DNA of 64,000 nt. It comes from JAJRVM01 sp963700515. GTDB lineage: Bacteria; Planctomycetota; Planctomycetia; Pirellulales; Pirellulaceae. The DNA is taken from assembly GCA_963700515.1 (NCBI GenBank), contig CAVOXY010000012.1, forward strand, positions 36,453 through 100,452. The letters are read 5' to 3'. The translations under genes were made by a program, and so were the position numbers. The notes under the pieces are model-generated. The model was not told the origin of the DNA. It did not search any database and saw only the letters and a program-made list of their open reading frames with translations. Each line of letters starts with the position of its first letter. Position 1 is the stretch's first letter. Positions 9,077 to 18,176 of this stretch are shown piece after piece.

Positions 9077-10218
9077 AAATGTCTCCCGAGTGCTTCAGAA
9101 AGTCGACGTAGCATCTCATCAGTATGGGTGGCAAATACCGCAATGCGAAGAGCCCCATCGCTTCCCAGCCCGGAATATTGACTCATATAGGCGATCAAGA
9201 TCCCTTCGTCGGCCAGTGCTCGCTGGATACGCTTCATGTTCTCCGCATCGCCCAGCACCAGGCTCAGGATGGGAACTGGCGAGCGGTCTACATCCAGGCC
9301 TAGCGTCTGGAGTTGCCGTTTCAGATTTCGCGCGTTTTCCTGCACGCGCGTGATGATCGTGGGGGTCTTAGTCACCAGAGCCAAGGCTGCGGCACTGGCT
9401 GCCGCGGCGGGAGTGGGGGGCGCACTGGCGCCCTGGAAATAGTGAGACATCGTCTTGGCACTGTCAAGCAAAGCCCTTGATCCGCAGAGGATCCCGCCAT
9501 ACCCGCCGAAGGCCTTGCTGAGCGTGCCGACGGCGTAAAGACGCGGAGTTGCCATGTCGACGGCACTCGGCCCGCACGCGCTGTTCACGCCTCGATCGAC
9601 AACGTCAAAATACTCGTAAGTACCCCGCCCACGTTCCCCTAACACCCCCAGGGCATGGCAGTCGTCCAGGCAGAGCATCGCTCCGGGATATTCTTGCAGC
9701 ACATCGATGTAGTCCCGTACCGGCGCAATCGTTCCGCGCGCCGCAAAGACGCCGTCGCTCAGGACCACCGGCACTTGGCCGGCTCGCAGGTGCTGTCTGA
9801 GCGTCTCGCGCAGCGACTGGGCGTCGGCGTGTGCGAAACGGACGACGGGCACGTCGAAGAACCGGCTGGCGTCCGCAACGCTGTAGTGCGAGTGTTGGTC
9901 GAGCAGCATGATGTGGGCCGACGGTGCCAAGGCCGAGAGCAGTACATGATTGCCGACGTAGCCCGACGCGAAGTAAAACGCATCTTCGCTGCCACAGAAT
10001 GCAGCCGCACGACGCTCAACCTCCACCACTGCCGGTGCGTTGCCGAATCCAGCACGCGTCGTCGCGGTGCCGAGTCCATACCGCTGCGTGGCTTCACAGG
10101 CAGCTGCGATCAAGTCGCGATGGCCCTGCAGTCCGAGATAGCCCGTGCCACAGAAATAGAGGTAGGTACGGCCATCGATAATCGTTTCCGCGCCTGGCGC
10201 ACTTTCCATCACATGCAT
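9073..10218 (-). CDS. alpha-oxoamine synthase family PLP enzyme (BioF/KBL-like)
   Basis: 381-residue pyridoxal-phosphate enzyme of the alpha-oxoamine synthase family, which condenses an amino acid with an acyl-CoA. It includes GTGYLGLQGH near the N-terminus, YGLGTATTRAGFGN, the ASGYVGN segment, LDDCHALGVLG (D185 and H188 contact the cofactor) and the PLP lysine K235 in VGTLSKAFGGYGG. Member reactions include 8-amino-7-oxononanoate (BioF), 2-amino-3-ketobutyrate (Kbl) and long-chain aminoketone (CqsA/Spt-like) synthesis; no biotin genes are nearby, so I do not assign bioF. I chose the ATG at 10218 (GAGG upstream); the open frame continues to 10533 across a DinB-like remnant. The stop overlaps the next start by four bases. 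Confidence 0.83.
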   Translation of the reverse strand: MHVMESAPGAETIIDGRTYLYFCGTGYLGLQGHRDLIAAACEATQRYGLGTATTRAGFGNAPAVVEVERRAAAFCGSEDAFYFASGYVGNHVLLSALAPSAHIMLLDQHSHYSVADASRFFDVPVVRFAHADAQSLRETLRQHLRAGQVPVVLSDGVFAARGTIAPVRDYIDVLQEYPGAMLCLDDCHALGVLGERGRGTYEYFDVVDRGVNSACGPSAVDMATPRLYAVGTLSKAFGGYGGILCGSRALLDSAKTMSHYFQGASAPPTPAAAASAAALALVTKTPTIITRVQENARNLKRQLQTLGLDVDRSPVPILSLVLGDAENMKRIQRALADEGILIAYMSQYSGLGSDGALRIAVFATHTDEMLRRLSEALGRHL

Positions 10219-10513
10219 GGCGAAATTCCTCAGACGGTGAGGCCGTAGCCAGATGAGGCAAACGCTCACATTTGGGCCAATCCCACCGTTCGCCGGCGCA
10301 CCATACGCCCACGGGGCAGGCTGTATGCCACGGTCGGGCGCCCAGTTCAACTGCGATGCCCTGGCAGCTGAAAACAATGTGGCCAATCGTCCACGTCCCG
10401 TGGTTGGGCACAGCATTCGGTTGCTCGACCATCTGCTGATCTGAAAGGTCGGCAACCGACCGTTCGATGAACTGTAACGAGTAGTCCAACGTGTGAAGCA
10501 GTTCGCTAAACAT
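10219..10513 (-). pseudogene. DinB-like N-terminal fragment
   Basis: From the ATG at 10513 the frame reads MFSELLHTLDYSLQFIERSV, then QPNAVPNHGTWTIGHIVFSC, which resembles the first helices and metal-binding histidine region (HGTWTIGH) of DinB/YfiT-type four-helix proteins. After about 70 residues the similarity is lost, and the frame runs on as unlikely sequence into the start of the alpha-oxoamine synthase gene. Intact family members are about 150-170 residues. I read it as a truncated remnant; a frameshifted but complete copy is not visible in the other two frames. Confidence 0.5.
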
Positions 10514-10578
10514 CTTCGAATGCCCCGCCTCACCGGGTTGATTTGCCGTCACCGTGTCGTCAGAAGCATTTTGCCAAT

Positions 10579-12049
10579 TCAGTGTTCGGCGGTAGTGCCG
10601 ACCAGAATCCAGGTTGATATCATTTCCAGAGCTTTGGGTGAGATCGTTTCCTCGATCTTCGGGTACTCAGACGGAGCTCCGCTATCGGCGGTCTGAAACA
10701 GATGGTTCAAGCCAGGCAGTTCGTGGACTTTGAAGCGACGATTTCCGCCGCGCTCAAGGGCTTCGGCGATTGCCTTCAGGTTGGCTGTTGGTGACACCTG
10801 CAGGTCTTTGCTACCGATGACCGCCAGCGTGGGGCAACGCACTCTTTCCAGGGCGGAAGCTGCGCTGAAGAACAGGTCCCGCCGACCGTTGGAAGTCAGA
10901 AACCCTGCGAATCCCTCGAATTTCAGTGGGGACGGCAGGCCCACTATGCGTCTGTCGTTTTCCGAGATCTCTGCGACCGCGGTGTCGAGGGACTTGAGGA
11001 CAGCGCGTATCTTTTCCTCGGCGGCGACGTTGTCTTCTGTCTGTTTGATGATGGAGAATACGGATCGATTTATTTTCTCATTGAGTGCAATTGCCTCGTC
11101 GCTGGCCCCTAGGCGGCTGAAGATCTCGCGACACTGATAGTGCATGTCCTCGGCGAGTGTGGAGTGCTTCCCGCCATCATGACAAGGAAAGCGGCGTCCG
11201 GTGCCTCACTCGCTGCCAGAGCAGCGATGTCGCCACCCAGGCTGTGACCAAGGAAGCCGATCCGCTTCGGGTCGATTTCCGGACGTCCTTCCAGATAGCT
11301 CAAAGCCGCGCGGGCATCCGCAGCGAAATCAGCATTCGAGGCGGATGCAAAGTCGCCTGTGGAACTCCCGACTCCTCGATCGTCCGACCGAAGAACGGCG
11401 ATCCCTTTCCGCGTCAAGTGGTCGGCCAGCACGAGAAAGACCCGATGGTTCCAGATCTTCTCGTCTCGCTCGTTCGGTCCCGAGCCTGTAATCAGGACGG
11501 CGGCGGGACAGGGACCTTTCCCGTCAGGAATTGTGAGGGTTCCCGCGAGCCGAACGGCATCCTTTGCATTCTCGTAAGTCACCTCCTCCTCTTTGTATGG
11601 ATACGGCTTCTTCGGCTCCTGGGGCGCTTGAGTCCGGGCGCGGGCATCACGTCGACTTTCTTTAGATCGAGCTGCGTCGGCTCCCGATCTCCCTGCCTGA
11701 GCTTTCCTGCGATGGTCGTGCCATCGAGGCGAGTCCCCTCGTAAACCCCACCGATTGCAGTGACATCCAGGGTCAGTTTTCCCTTTTCGTAAGTCACACT
11801 CTTGACCGGGATTCCAAATGCGTTCTGGTCAACACTGGCAAACGTTGCCTGGAGCGCACCCGATTCGTCCTCGGTGATTTCGAACGCCACACGCAGCTTG
11901 GTTTCTTCATTGACCGAAATGACACCAAGCCAAATGCCCAATACGTCGTCACCTTCGGGTTCCGCGGCCGAAACAAGGGCCATCCCGGCAAGCAATAGGA
12001 CCAGAGCACCAGACGTCATCGTGGTGTGAAGGGCCGCTAAGTTTTTCAT
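10579..12049 (-). CDS. exported alpha/beta hydrolase with N-terminal beta domain, two frameshifts
   Basis: One gene split over three frames. Part 1 (12049 to about 11610) has a signal peptide (ALVLLLAGMALVSAAE) and a beta-rich domain (GIWLGVISVNEETKLRVAFE, GTTIAGKLRQGD). Part 2 (about 11610-11150) reads PQEPKKPYPYKEEEVTYEN, then the hydrolase core VLITGSGPNERDE, RSDDRGVGSSTGDF and the nucleophile elbow GFLGHSLGGD. Part 3 (about 11140-10579) has LAVIGSKDLQVSP and the C-terminal histidine in LPGLNHLFQ. Without shifts it would be about 490 residues, matching secreted alpha/beta hydrolases with a DUF3887-like front domain. The first shift lies in a run of four Cs where five would restore the frame. 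A ribosome-binding site (GGAGAATCACC) precedes 12049. Nucleophile, acid and histidine are all present. The substrate is unknown. Confidence 0.8.
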
Positions 12050-12352
12050 GGTGATTCTCCGAGTCGCCTCAAAGGTCCTTTGTCCGACCGACGAAACGGC
12101 TATGTCTGTGAATTTCTTTGGAAGGCAGCCCCTGAGTATATCAGAAATTCGTGGTGCGCCATCAATCGTCCAAAACCTGACAAAGCGGCGTGAGCCGGTC
12201 CGGTCGCGGGATCGGTTTCGTCACCAGAAAGCGCAGGACTTCGCGGCCCGCCATCACGCGGCACCGGATGCCAGGCGCCTCTTCCTTGCGGCGTCGCTCA
12301 ACATGGGTGGGCGGGAATCTGTGGGTAACGTTGGCTCACGACAAACATTGAC
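12050..12352. other. intergenic region, nothing recognised
   Basis: About 300 bases between two minus-strand genes. It must carry the promoter of the alpha/beta hydrolase gene, but I see no convincing promoter elements, repeat or small gene. Confidence 0.4.
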
Positions 12353-15052
12353 TTACCGCCAGTTCAGCACGCGGAATATTCCTTCGCGTCGAGCCATCTG
12401 ATCGGGAAGATCGGACAGTTTTTCGCGGAAGATGCTCAGTACAATCCCCAATGCAAAGACCAGGCCGCCGCCGATCGCCAGGTAGATGCCTACGGCAACC
12501 TGTCGCTGCCAACCGAGGGACACCACGATGACCAGCAGATACAGGACCAATGTGCTGCCGCCCAGAAACGTGGTTGACTTGATGTGCCAGCTGTATCCGG
12601 TGACCAGCATGAGCAGCGTGATTGTCAGCAACGCCAATTCATCGATCGGTGAGATTCCGCTTCCCACAAAACGATGATAGATGACGGCTGCCAGCAGAGG
12701 TGCCGCGGCCAGCAGGCTTCCCAGCCAGAGACCGACCGAGACCATATCGTTTCGCTTCTCATCTTCCTCGCGGAACCGTCCCACGTAACTCATGGCCACC
12801 AGTACCACTCCCACCGCCACGCTGAAGATTTCGAGTTTCTGCCACATGGTCAGATTGACCAGCAGATGCAGCATGAGGAAACCTTCACCCATTAGCGCCA
12901 GGGAAGTCGATGTGTAAAGACGTCGCCAACTGCCCGCGGGAACGAGCGCCACCGCCGCTATGCTGGTAGCCGTCGTCCAGGCCAGGGCCCAGAAGCCTTG
13001 CCAATTGGTGGCCTGGGGGACCAGATGAGCCAGACCTTGGAAGAAGGCGGCAAGGATGGCAATTGACAGAATCGCGTTTCCCGATTGAAATGCCGCCAGC
13101 CCTCGCCCTCGCGTCACCAATGCTCGCTGACCATTGGAACGAAACACTTCGCGACGTTCCACCCCCAGCACTCGGCCGATCACCAGGAATGCCACACCCA
13201 GTGAAGCGTACAGCACGGTGTAATAGGCGGGCGGTGTTCCCCAGTAGCCGAGCAACTGCCAGAGCGCTCCACAAGCCGCGATCGTCGCAAAATAGACGTT
13301 GACACTGCGGCGCCGAAAGATGGCTGCCAGCGTATAGAACAGGGCCGATTCAGCAAATACTAAACCCAACAGCAGGTTGGCTGGGTCCTTCTGGAGGGGA
13401 CGCACCACGGTTTCAAGGATGTCGACCGCCGCGAACAATGCATGCAGCAAGATCACGCCCGTGGCAATCTGAGCGACCCAATAGAGTGGGATCTCGGGGC
13501 TGTGACCGCGCCACAGTCGCGACGATACCAGATAGGCGAGCGGGATGGCCATGAGGACCGGAGCTTGCTGAGTCCAGGCGGTAATGTCCAGCAAGCGGAG
13601 TAGTCCGGCCGCGGCCACAATCAGTGCCGCGGCGCTGAAAAAGTAATACAGTGCGGACGATCGTGGTGCGATATGACGGTAGACATATGCCGAGATCCGA
13701 TTGCAGACGGCTACGGTCAGCATGGCCGCCAGGAACCACCAGGAAGTTGTGTAGCTCCAGTTGATCTCGGTCGCAATGCTGCTGGTAGCACGAATGTGCA
13801 AGCCCACTGCGATCAGAACCGGCAACGTGCTCAGCGCGGCTGCCAGCAATGTCACCACGCGGCTGATCGCATTGTCTTGGCGAGTCACGCGAGTGTGCAA
13901 GATATTGGCAGCCACAGCGGTCACGGCCAATACCGCCATCAGCCCTTCCGCATGCAGTTTCATTCCCACGAGCGTCACTTCCGCCAGGACACCGCAGAAA
14001 GCCGCGAGAAACGTGTATACACCCACGCGACGGACGACAAGATCTGAGTAGGCGTAGGCGTAGGCGCCGGCCAGCCATAATCCGCTCGCCAGAATCGTCG
14101 AATCTGTGAGTAGATTCCCCGGCCAAGCTATCCCAAAGAATCCCTGTGACGGACTCAGCAGCCATCCGACGATCTGTGTTGTCAACAGGATCCCCAGCGA
14201 CGCCGCAATCTGCACATGTCCCGACCAGAACAAGGGCATGCCAAACCGTTCTCGATTGAACTCTTCCTTCCCAGTGGGAAATGCCCGCTCAGCATGGATC
14301 GAAACCAGGCCCAGGATCATCAATGTCAAGCTCAAGAAGGTGGTGTCGGTGGCCAGCCCCAGGTCGGCCAGGAACAGGCTCAGTGTCAACGTGATTCCCA
14401 CTTCCACGGCATACATGAAGAGTGGGTCTCGCAGAATGTAGACCGTGGCGATATAGAGAAGTGAGCAAACTAAACCGCCGATCCATAGTCGGTGTTCCAG
14501 ATTGACGAGTTGTTGCGCGTGATAGAACCATAGGTTCAACGGTGCAACGACGCACCCCAAAAATGTGAGTGCCTGGCCTGCCATCTTGAACCGAGTCTTC
14601 AAGACGACCAGCCAGCCGCCGGCCAGGATAGTCATGGTGCCGACACCGAGCGCCACGGCGAGAATCAACGGATCCTCGAACACACCTAGGCTCGTCAGCC
14701 AGACCAGTAACCCCAGCACCGCCAATCCACCGCCAAGAATTAACATCCACTGGATGCTGCGCGGGGCGAGCAAGGCGTCGAACATCGACCGCAATGTCAT
14801 CCAGTGCCGGCTTCGCTGGGGGATCGGCGTAGCGGGTGGATCGAAGAACTCCGTCAGTTCTTCGGCCTGATGTCGCGCCGGCACGGCCGACGGAGCTGCG
14901 TCTTTGGCACCTGACATGGGAGGCTCTGTCGGTTCGCCAGCGGCAGGAATCATGATGATGCGGCCGCAGTCGTGGCACTCGCCACGCTTCCCCGCGAATT
15001 CGTCGCGAGCCCGCCAATACCGTCCGCACGGACACTGCAGATAGATCGCCAT
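12353..15052 (-). CDS. very large polytopic membrane protein with N-terminal zinc ribbon
   Basis: 899 residues, unrecognised function. Residues 1-35 form a short zinc ribbon (C7, C9, then C26-HD-C29: QCPCGRYWRARDE and ECHDCGRIIMIP). A hydrophilic, Pro/Ala/Glu-rich linker (35-100) leads into a membrane domain of more than twenty hydrophobic segments from about residue 100 to the end (for example MLILGGGLAVLGLLVWL, LILAVALGVGTMTILAGGWL). Charged loops are short, so this is a transporter-like or scaffold-like body rather than an enzyme with a soluble domain. The zinc ribbon resembles those at the N-terminus of many planctomycete membrane proteins. The start at 15052 has GAGGGA upstream and begins with the ribbon itself. 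The frame is unbroken over 2.7 kb. Confidence 0.8.
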   Translation of the reverse strand: MAIYLQCPCGRYWRARDEFAGKRGECHDCGRIIMIPAAGEPTEPPMSGAKDAAPSAVPARHQAEELTEFFDPPATPIPQRSRHWMTLRSMFDALLAPRSIQWMLILGGGLAVLGLLVWLTSLGVFEDPLILAVALGVGTMTILAGGWLVVLKTRFKMAGQALTFLGCVVAPLNLWFYHAQQLVNLEHRLWIGGLVCSLLYIATVYILRDPLFMYAVEVGITLTLSLFLADLGLATDTTFLSLTLMILGLVSIHAERAFPTGKEEFNRERFGMPLFWSGHVQIAASLGILLTTQIVGWLLSPSQGFFGIAWPGNLLTDSTILASGLWLAGAYAYAYSDLVVRRVGVYTFLAAFCGVLAEVTLVGMKLHAEGLMAVLAVTAVAANILHTRVTRQDNAISRVVTLLAAALSTLPVLIAVGLHIRATSSIATEINWSYTTSWWFLAAMLTVAVCNRISAYVYRHIAPRSSALYYFFSAAALIVAAAGLLRLLDITAWTQQAPVLMAIPLAYLVSSRLWRGHSPEIPLYWVAQIATGVILLHALFAAVDILETVVRPLQKDPANLLLGLVFAESALFYTLAAIFRRRSVNVYFATIAACGALWQLLGYWGTPPAYYTVLYASLGVAFLVIGRVLGVERREVFRSNGQRALVTRGRGLAAFQSGNAILSIAILAAFFQGLAHLVPQATNWQGFWALAWTTATSIAAVALVPAGSWRRLYTSTSLALMGEGFLMLHLLVNLTMWQKLEIFSVAVGVVLVAMSYVGRFREEDEKRNDMVSVGLWLGSLLAAAPLLAAVIYHRFVGSGISPIDELALLTITLLMLVTGYSWHIKSTTFLGGSTLVLYLLVIVVSLGWQRQVAVGIYLAIGGGLVFALGIVLSIFREKLSDLPDQMARREGIFRVLNWR

Positions 15053-15676
15053 GATAGGATTCCCTCGAAACCGATGGTTCGTTGTTCGAACTGCTGACTC
15101 GTATCGTTCGGAATTCGCCGAGCGGTCTGCTTCGACCCATAATCAAGAGTCGCTGCACGGCGGATCGTTGAAGGTGGAGAACAGAACGTCCGGGTCGTCG
15201 TGCCATGCTCGTTTGTTTGGCTGCCACTCGACAACGTTGGCAGGCCTCTCTGCCCGACAGTGTTGGGGCAAATGGAAGGGGGAACGAAATGGTGTAGCGC
15301 CGGTCTATTGATTCGCATGTCCAGCATTCTGCCCACAGAGCACGCGATTCTCCGTGCGCTGTGGCGGGCTGTGGGGTAGCTGGGCAAACACACCGCATCC
15401 TCGCTGCCATGCGGTTGGCGGGTGAGATCGAGGACCCCACCTTGCCGACACCGCAAACAGAGGCGACACAAACGGACAAGCCGGCAAGCGTCACGGAAAC
15501 GGTCCAGCGGCCGCTCCTGTTGCTGTCTGCCATCTCATGATGACCATCGGCAGAGGTGTTTCGGTGGTTCTGCCGTGCGGAGTGTCGGGAAAGAAGCCGA
15601 CTCTTCTCCCTCAGTCTCGCCCCGGATAGTCTCAAGTCATTACGCACTCCATCGCGTGTAACGACCTGCGGGAATG
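15053..15676. other. long intergenic region without a supported gene
   Basis: About 620 bases upstream of the zinc-ribbon gene. The minus strand has a start reading MADSNRSGRWTVSVTLAGL, which looks like a membrane anchor, but its continuation is compositionally random and runs antisense-like into the next gene. I cannot assemble a plausible protein from the three frames. It may be a decayed gene. Confidence 0.35.
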
Positions 15677-17104
15677 TCAACCGGGTCGATGATCGCCCGT
15701 CGGTTCCAGGGGCTCTGGGGCCTGGAGCGTGCCGGAAGTGGGGTCCAGTGTCAATGTTTGAAAGCGACCGTGGCGTTCGATCAGCAGGCTGGTCGGCGCT
15801 GCAGGTTCATTCAAGATTTTGCCGAATGACTCCAACGCGGTCGCGGCCGCATCGCCAAAGCGATAGATTCGATCAGCCGACTGCAAGCCGGCCGCGGCAG
15901 CCGGTGTCCCGGCAGCGACACGCACCACAATCACGGTGTTCGGTTCTCTGGACTCCCGCTGGTAAGTAAATCCCCAAACCGACGTGCCGTCGTCGCTGCG
16001 GGGTATCAGCGGATCGGCTGGCCGCGCGGGATTTCCGTCCGCTTCGGATCGTGCCACCTCGGCAAACGCGAATCGTTCCTTTCGATTTGCCAGGTCATAG
16101 ACTATGCCGCAGACAAGCTGGCTTACTCGCCGCATCCCCTGGGGATTGATCAATTCAACATCATCGGTGGGGCGATGCAGTTCGGGAAAAAGGCCCGACG
16201 AAGGGAGCAGGACCGGTATGTTCTTCACGAAAAATGGTTGCTGATCTGATTTGGTCAGATTGAACGTGCGGAACTCCAGATCCAGATGAGGGACGGCGTT
16301 GTGGACGGAGATGAGTTCGCGCAGACCCGCGGCACTGCCGGTTCCCCAGAAGAGGAAGTGATCGTCATTGATGCGGCCAATCATATCCAGAGCGATGACA
16401 AACACGATACCATCAAAAGCCACGGTGGGATGCTCAACGAAATAGCGGGAACCCAGAAAGCCCTTTTCTTCGCCGTCCCAGAAAGCGAACAGGACCGATC
16501 GCCGGGGAGCTTGCGGCAACTGCGCCATCGCTTCGGCGATCTCCAACACGCCCGCTACACCGCTGGCGTTATCGTTCGCTCCGTTGTAGATTGGCGATTC
16601 CGCCTCTTTATCTCGGCGAAAGCCGCGCCCCAGATGATCGTAATGCGCTCCCACTATGACCGTTTCACCAGCCGCTGTCGGATCGCTGCCGGGAAGAATG
16701 GCCAGTATGTTGCGCATTTCGCGTCCACACGGCTGACTGTACTGACCGTCGGGTCCTCCTCCACGCAACCCCATTGCCTTGACTTGTGCGATCAGGTAGT
16801 CGCCCGCCGCGCGGCCTCCGGCGGAATTGGCCTCGCGTCCTTCCAGCGAGTCGTCTGCCAGGAAACGCACGTGATCCAGCAATTCTGTGTCAGTGATCGT
16901 ATCGAGCGAACTGCGAAAGGATACGCTAAGCTGGCTTGAACCGGGCACCATCGCACTCTTCTCGGAATCGGTCGGTGATGCGGGTGCCGCCGGTGCAGAG
17001 GTCGAGGGATCGTCCGCGAACCCCGTCTGTATTGTCGTGCCACACGTCTGACAGATGGCAAGCCCCGTAAGAGCGACTACGAACCGGGTGGGACTTTGCC
17101 ACAT
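15677..17104 (-). CDS. exported M28 family zinc aminopeptidase with C-terminal PDZ domain
   Basis: 475-residue secreted di-zinc peptidase. A signal peptide (FVVALTGLAICQTCG) and low-complexity linker precede the catalytic domain. Metal ligands are H154 (GAHYDHLG), D178 (NGANDNASG), E213 with catalytic E212 (WDGEEKGFLGS), D240 (ALDMIGR) and H310 (FPELHRPTDD). A PDZ domain follows at about 385-455 (VVRVAAGTPAAAAGLQSADR, then IYRFGD), as in other bacterial M28 proteins. I chose the ATG at 17104 because GGAGG sits 7 bases upstream; an alternative start at 17146 adds 14 residues with no such site. The enzyme likely trims peptides outside the cytoplasm. All active-site residues are intact. Confidence 0.92.
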   Translation of the reverse strand: MWQSPTRFVVALTGLAICQTCGTTIQTGFADDPSTSAPAAPASPTDSEKSAMVPGSSQLSVSFRSSLDTITDTELLDHVRFLADDSLEGREANSAGGRAAGDYLIAQVKAMGLRGGGPDGQYSQPCGREMRNILAILPGSDPTAAGETVIVGAHYDHLGRGFRRDKEAESPIYNGANDNASGVAGVLEIAEAMAQLPQAPRRSVLFAFWDGEEKGFLGSRYFVEHPTVAFDGIVFVIALDMIGRINDDHFLFWGTGSAAGLRELISVHNAVPHLDLEFRTFNLTKSDQQPFFVKNIPVLLPSSGLFPELHRPTDDVELINPQGMRRVSQLVCGIVYDLANRKERFAFAEVARSEADGNPARPADPLIPRSDDGTSVWGFTYQRESREPNTVIVVRVAAGTPAAAAGLQSADRIYRFGDAAATALESFGKILNEPAAPTSLLIERHGRFQTLTLDPTSGTLQAPEPLEPTGDHRPG

Positions 17105-18176
17105 CGCAGAGCCTCCAGAGAATCGGCCTAGTGCTTGATTAAACACATCGGCACCGATTGTAGCGGAAGCTCGATCAACTAGCAGCTACGACTGAGTAGA
17201 TTTACGGCCGCTCTCTGAGGCGCGACATCTGTTCCCTATCCAGCGATCGAGGATCAGCGTCGGCCTGCCGCTGTGATTGTGCCGCGCAGAGCTGTCGTGG
17301 TCTTTGCCACACATCTTTCTGTCCTTCAACGTTCCTTCCATCCCGCACCATTCTCATCCACCCATCCCGATACAAAAATGGCATCAACTCCAAGACCACG
17401 ACAGGCCGAGTTCTTATCGGCCAGTCCACCCACTCGGGGAGACTTCTTTGGAACTTGCGCATCAAGGCGGGACTGGCCGCAACAACGCGAGGGCCCTGTT
17501 GAACGCCCGCCAATTGCTGGACAACGTGGCGGATACCACCAGCACCGTGCAGACGCTGCCTGCGACAAAGTGGTGCACTCCTGCCTGCTCGCCTGCGCCG
17601 CAGATCGCTTGCCGCTTCAGAAATAGCCAATTCGGTGCCCGGCAAAGCCGTCGCTCACCTTTCGCTAATCGGAACACCACGTGTCATACGTGGGACGAGT
17701 GTGCTACCATAGCGAATTCGAAAAAGGGCGAGCGGCGGCCCTTGGATGCTGCTGGACGTGCGCGTCGCCCCCCTCGACAGTGGCACTTCAGGCGATGGAT
17801 GTTGTGGGATGCTGTCGAGGTTGGCCGCGTGGCCGGCCTCGCATCACTGCCGGCGTCTTGCCCGGAGTGCCGTCGATCCTTGCCTTGTCGTTTCACTACG
17901 GCGAGATTTCGCGGAGTGTGTCGACGAGTCACCCGCGACTCCCCAGCAAGTCGCGTGCAACGCAACGCGGTCCCGCGATACACAGTCCAGCGATAGAGGA
18001 AGTGAGAGCAGCAGAGACATTCGAGTGGTTGGTGTGATGGGTTTGTGCTTGGGCGGTGAGTCATTCGCACGGTCGCCCGACTGCGGTCCCAGCGGGCCGG
18101 CGGTCTGGCGAGAGTCATGTAGCAGGTCGCGGCCAACCGAAGCCGGCACTCGGTAATCGAAAGGAGAACATCAGCC
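17105..18176. other. 1.1-kb intergenic region between divergent genes
   Basis: Separates the M28 peptidase gene from the polyamine operon. Several overlapping open frames of 60-150 codons occur in all frames, with no motifs or ribosome-binding sites and arginine/proline-rich translations typical of noncoding GC-rich DNA. A strong ribosome-binding site (AAAGGAGAAC, 18160-18169) ends the region. I see no RNA gene. A decayed gene is possible but unsupported. Confidence 0.4.

Noticed and set aside
9073..10218. Assignment as bioF of biotin synthesis
   Set aside because: Family motifs are shared by several alpha-oxoamine synthases and no other biotin gene is nearby.
14289..15680. 463-codon minus-strand frame with a membrane-anchor-like start
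   Set aside because: Most of it overlaps the zinc-ribbon membrane protein in another frame, and the part outside is compositionally random.
17105..18176. Possible gene fragments in several frames (for example a minus-strand stretch near 17300-17450)
   Set aside because: No start signal, motif or consistent frame could be assembled.
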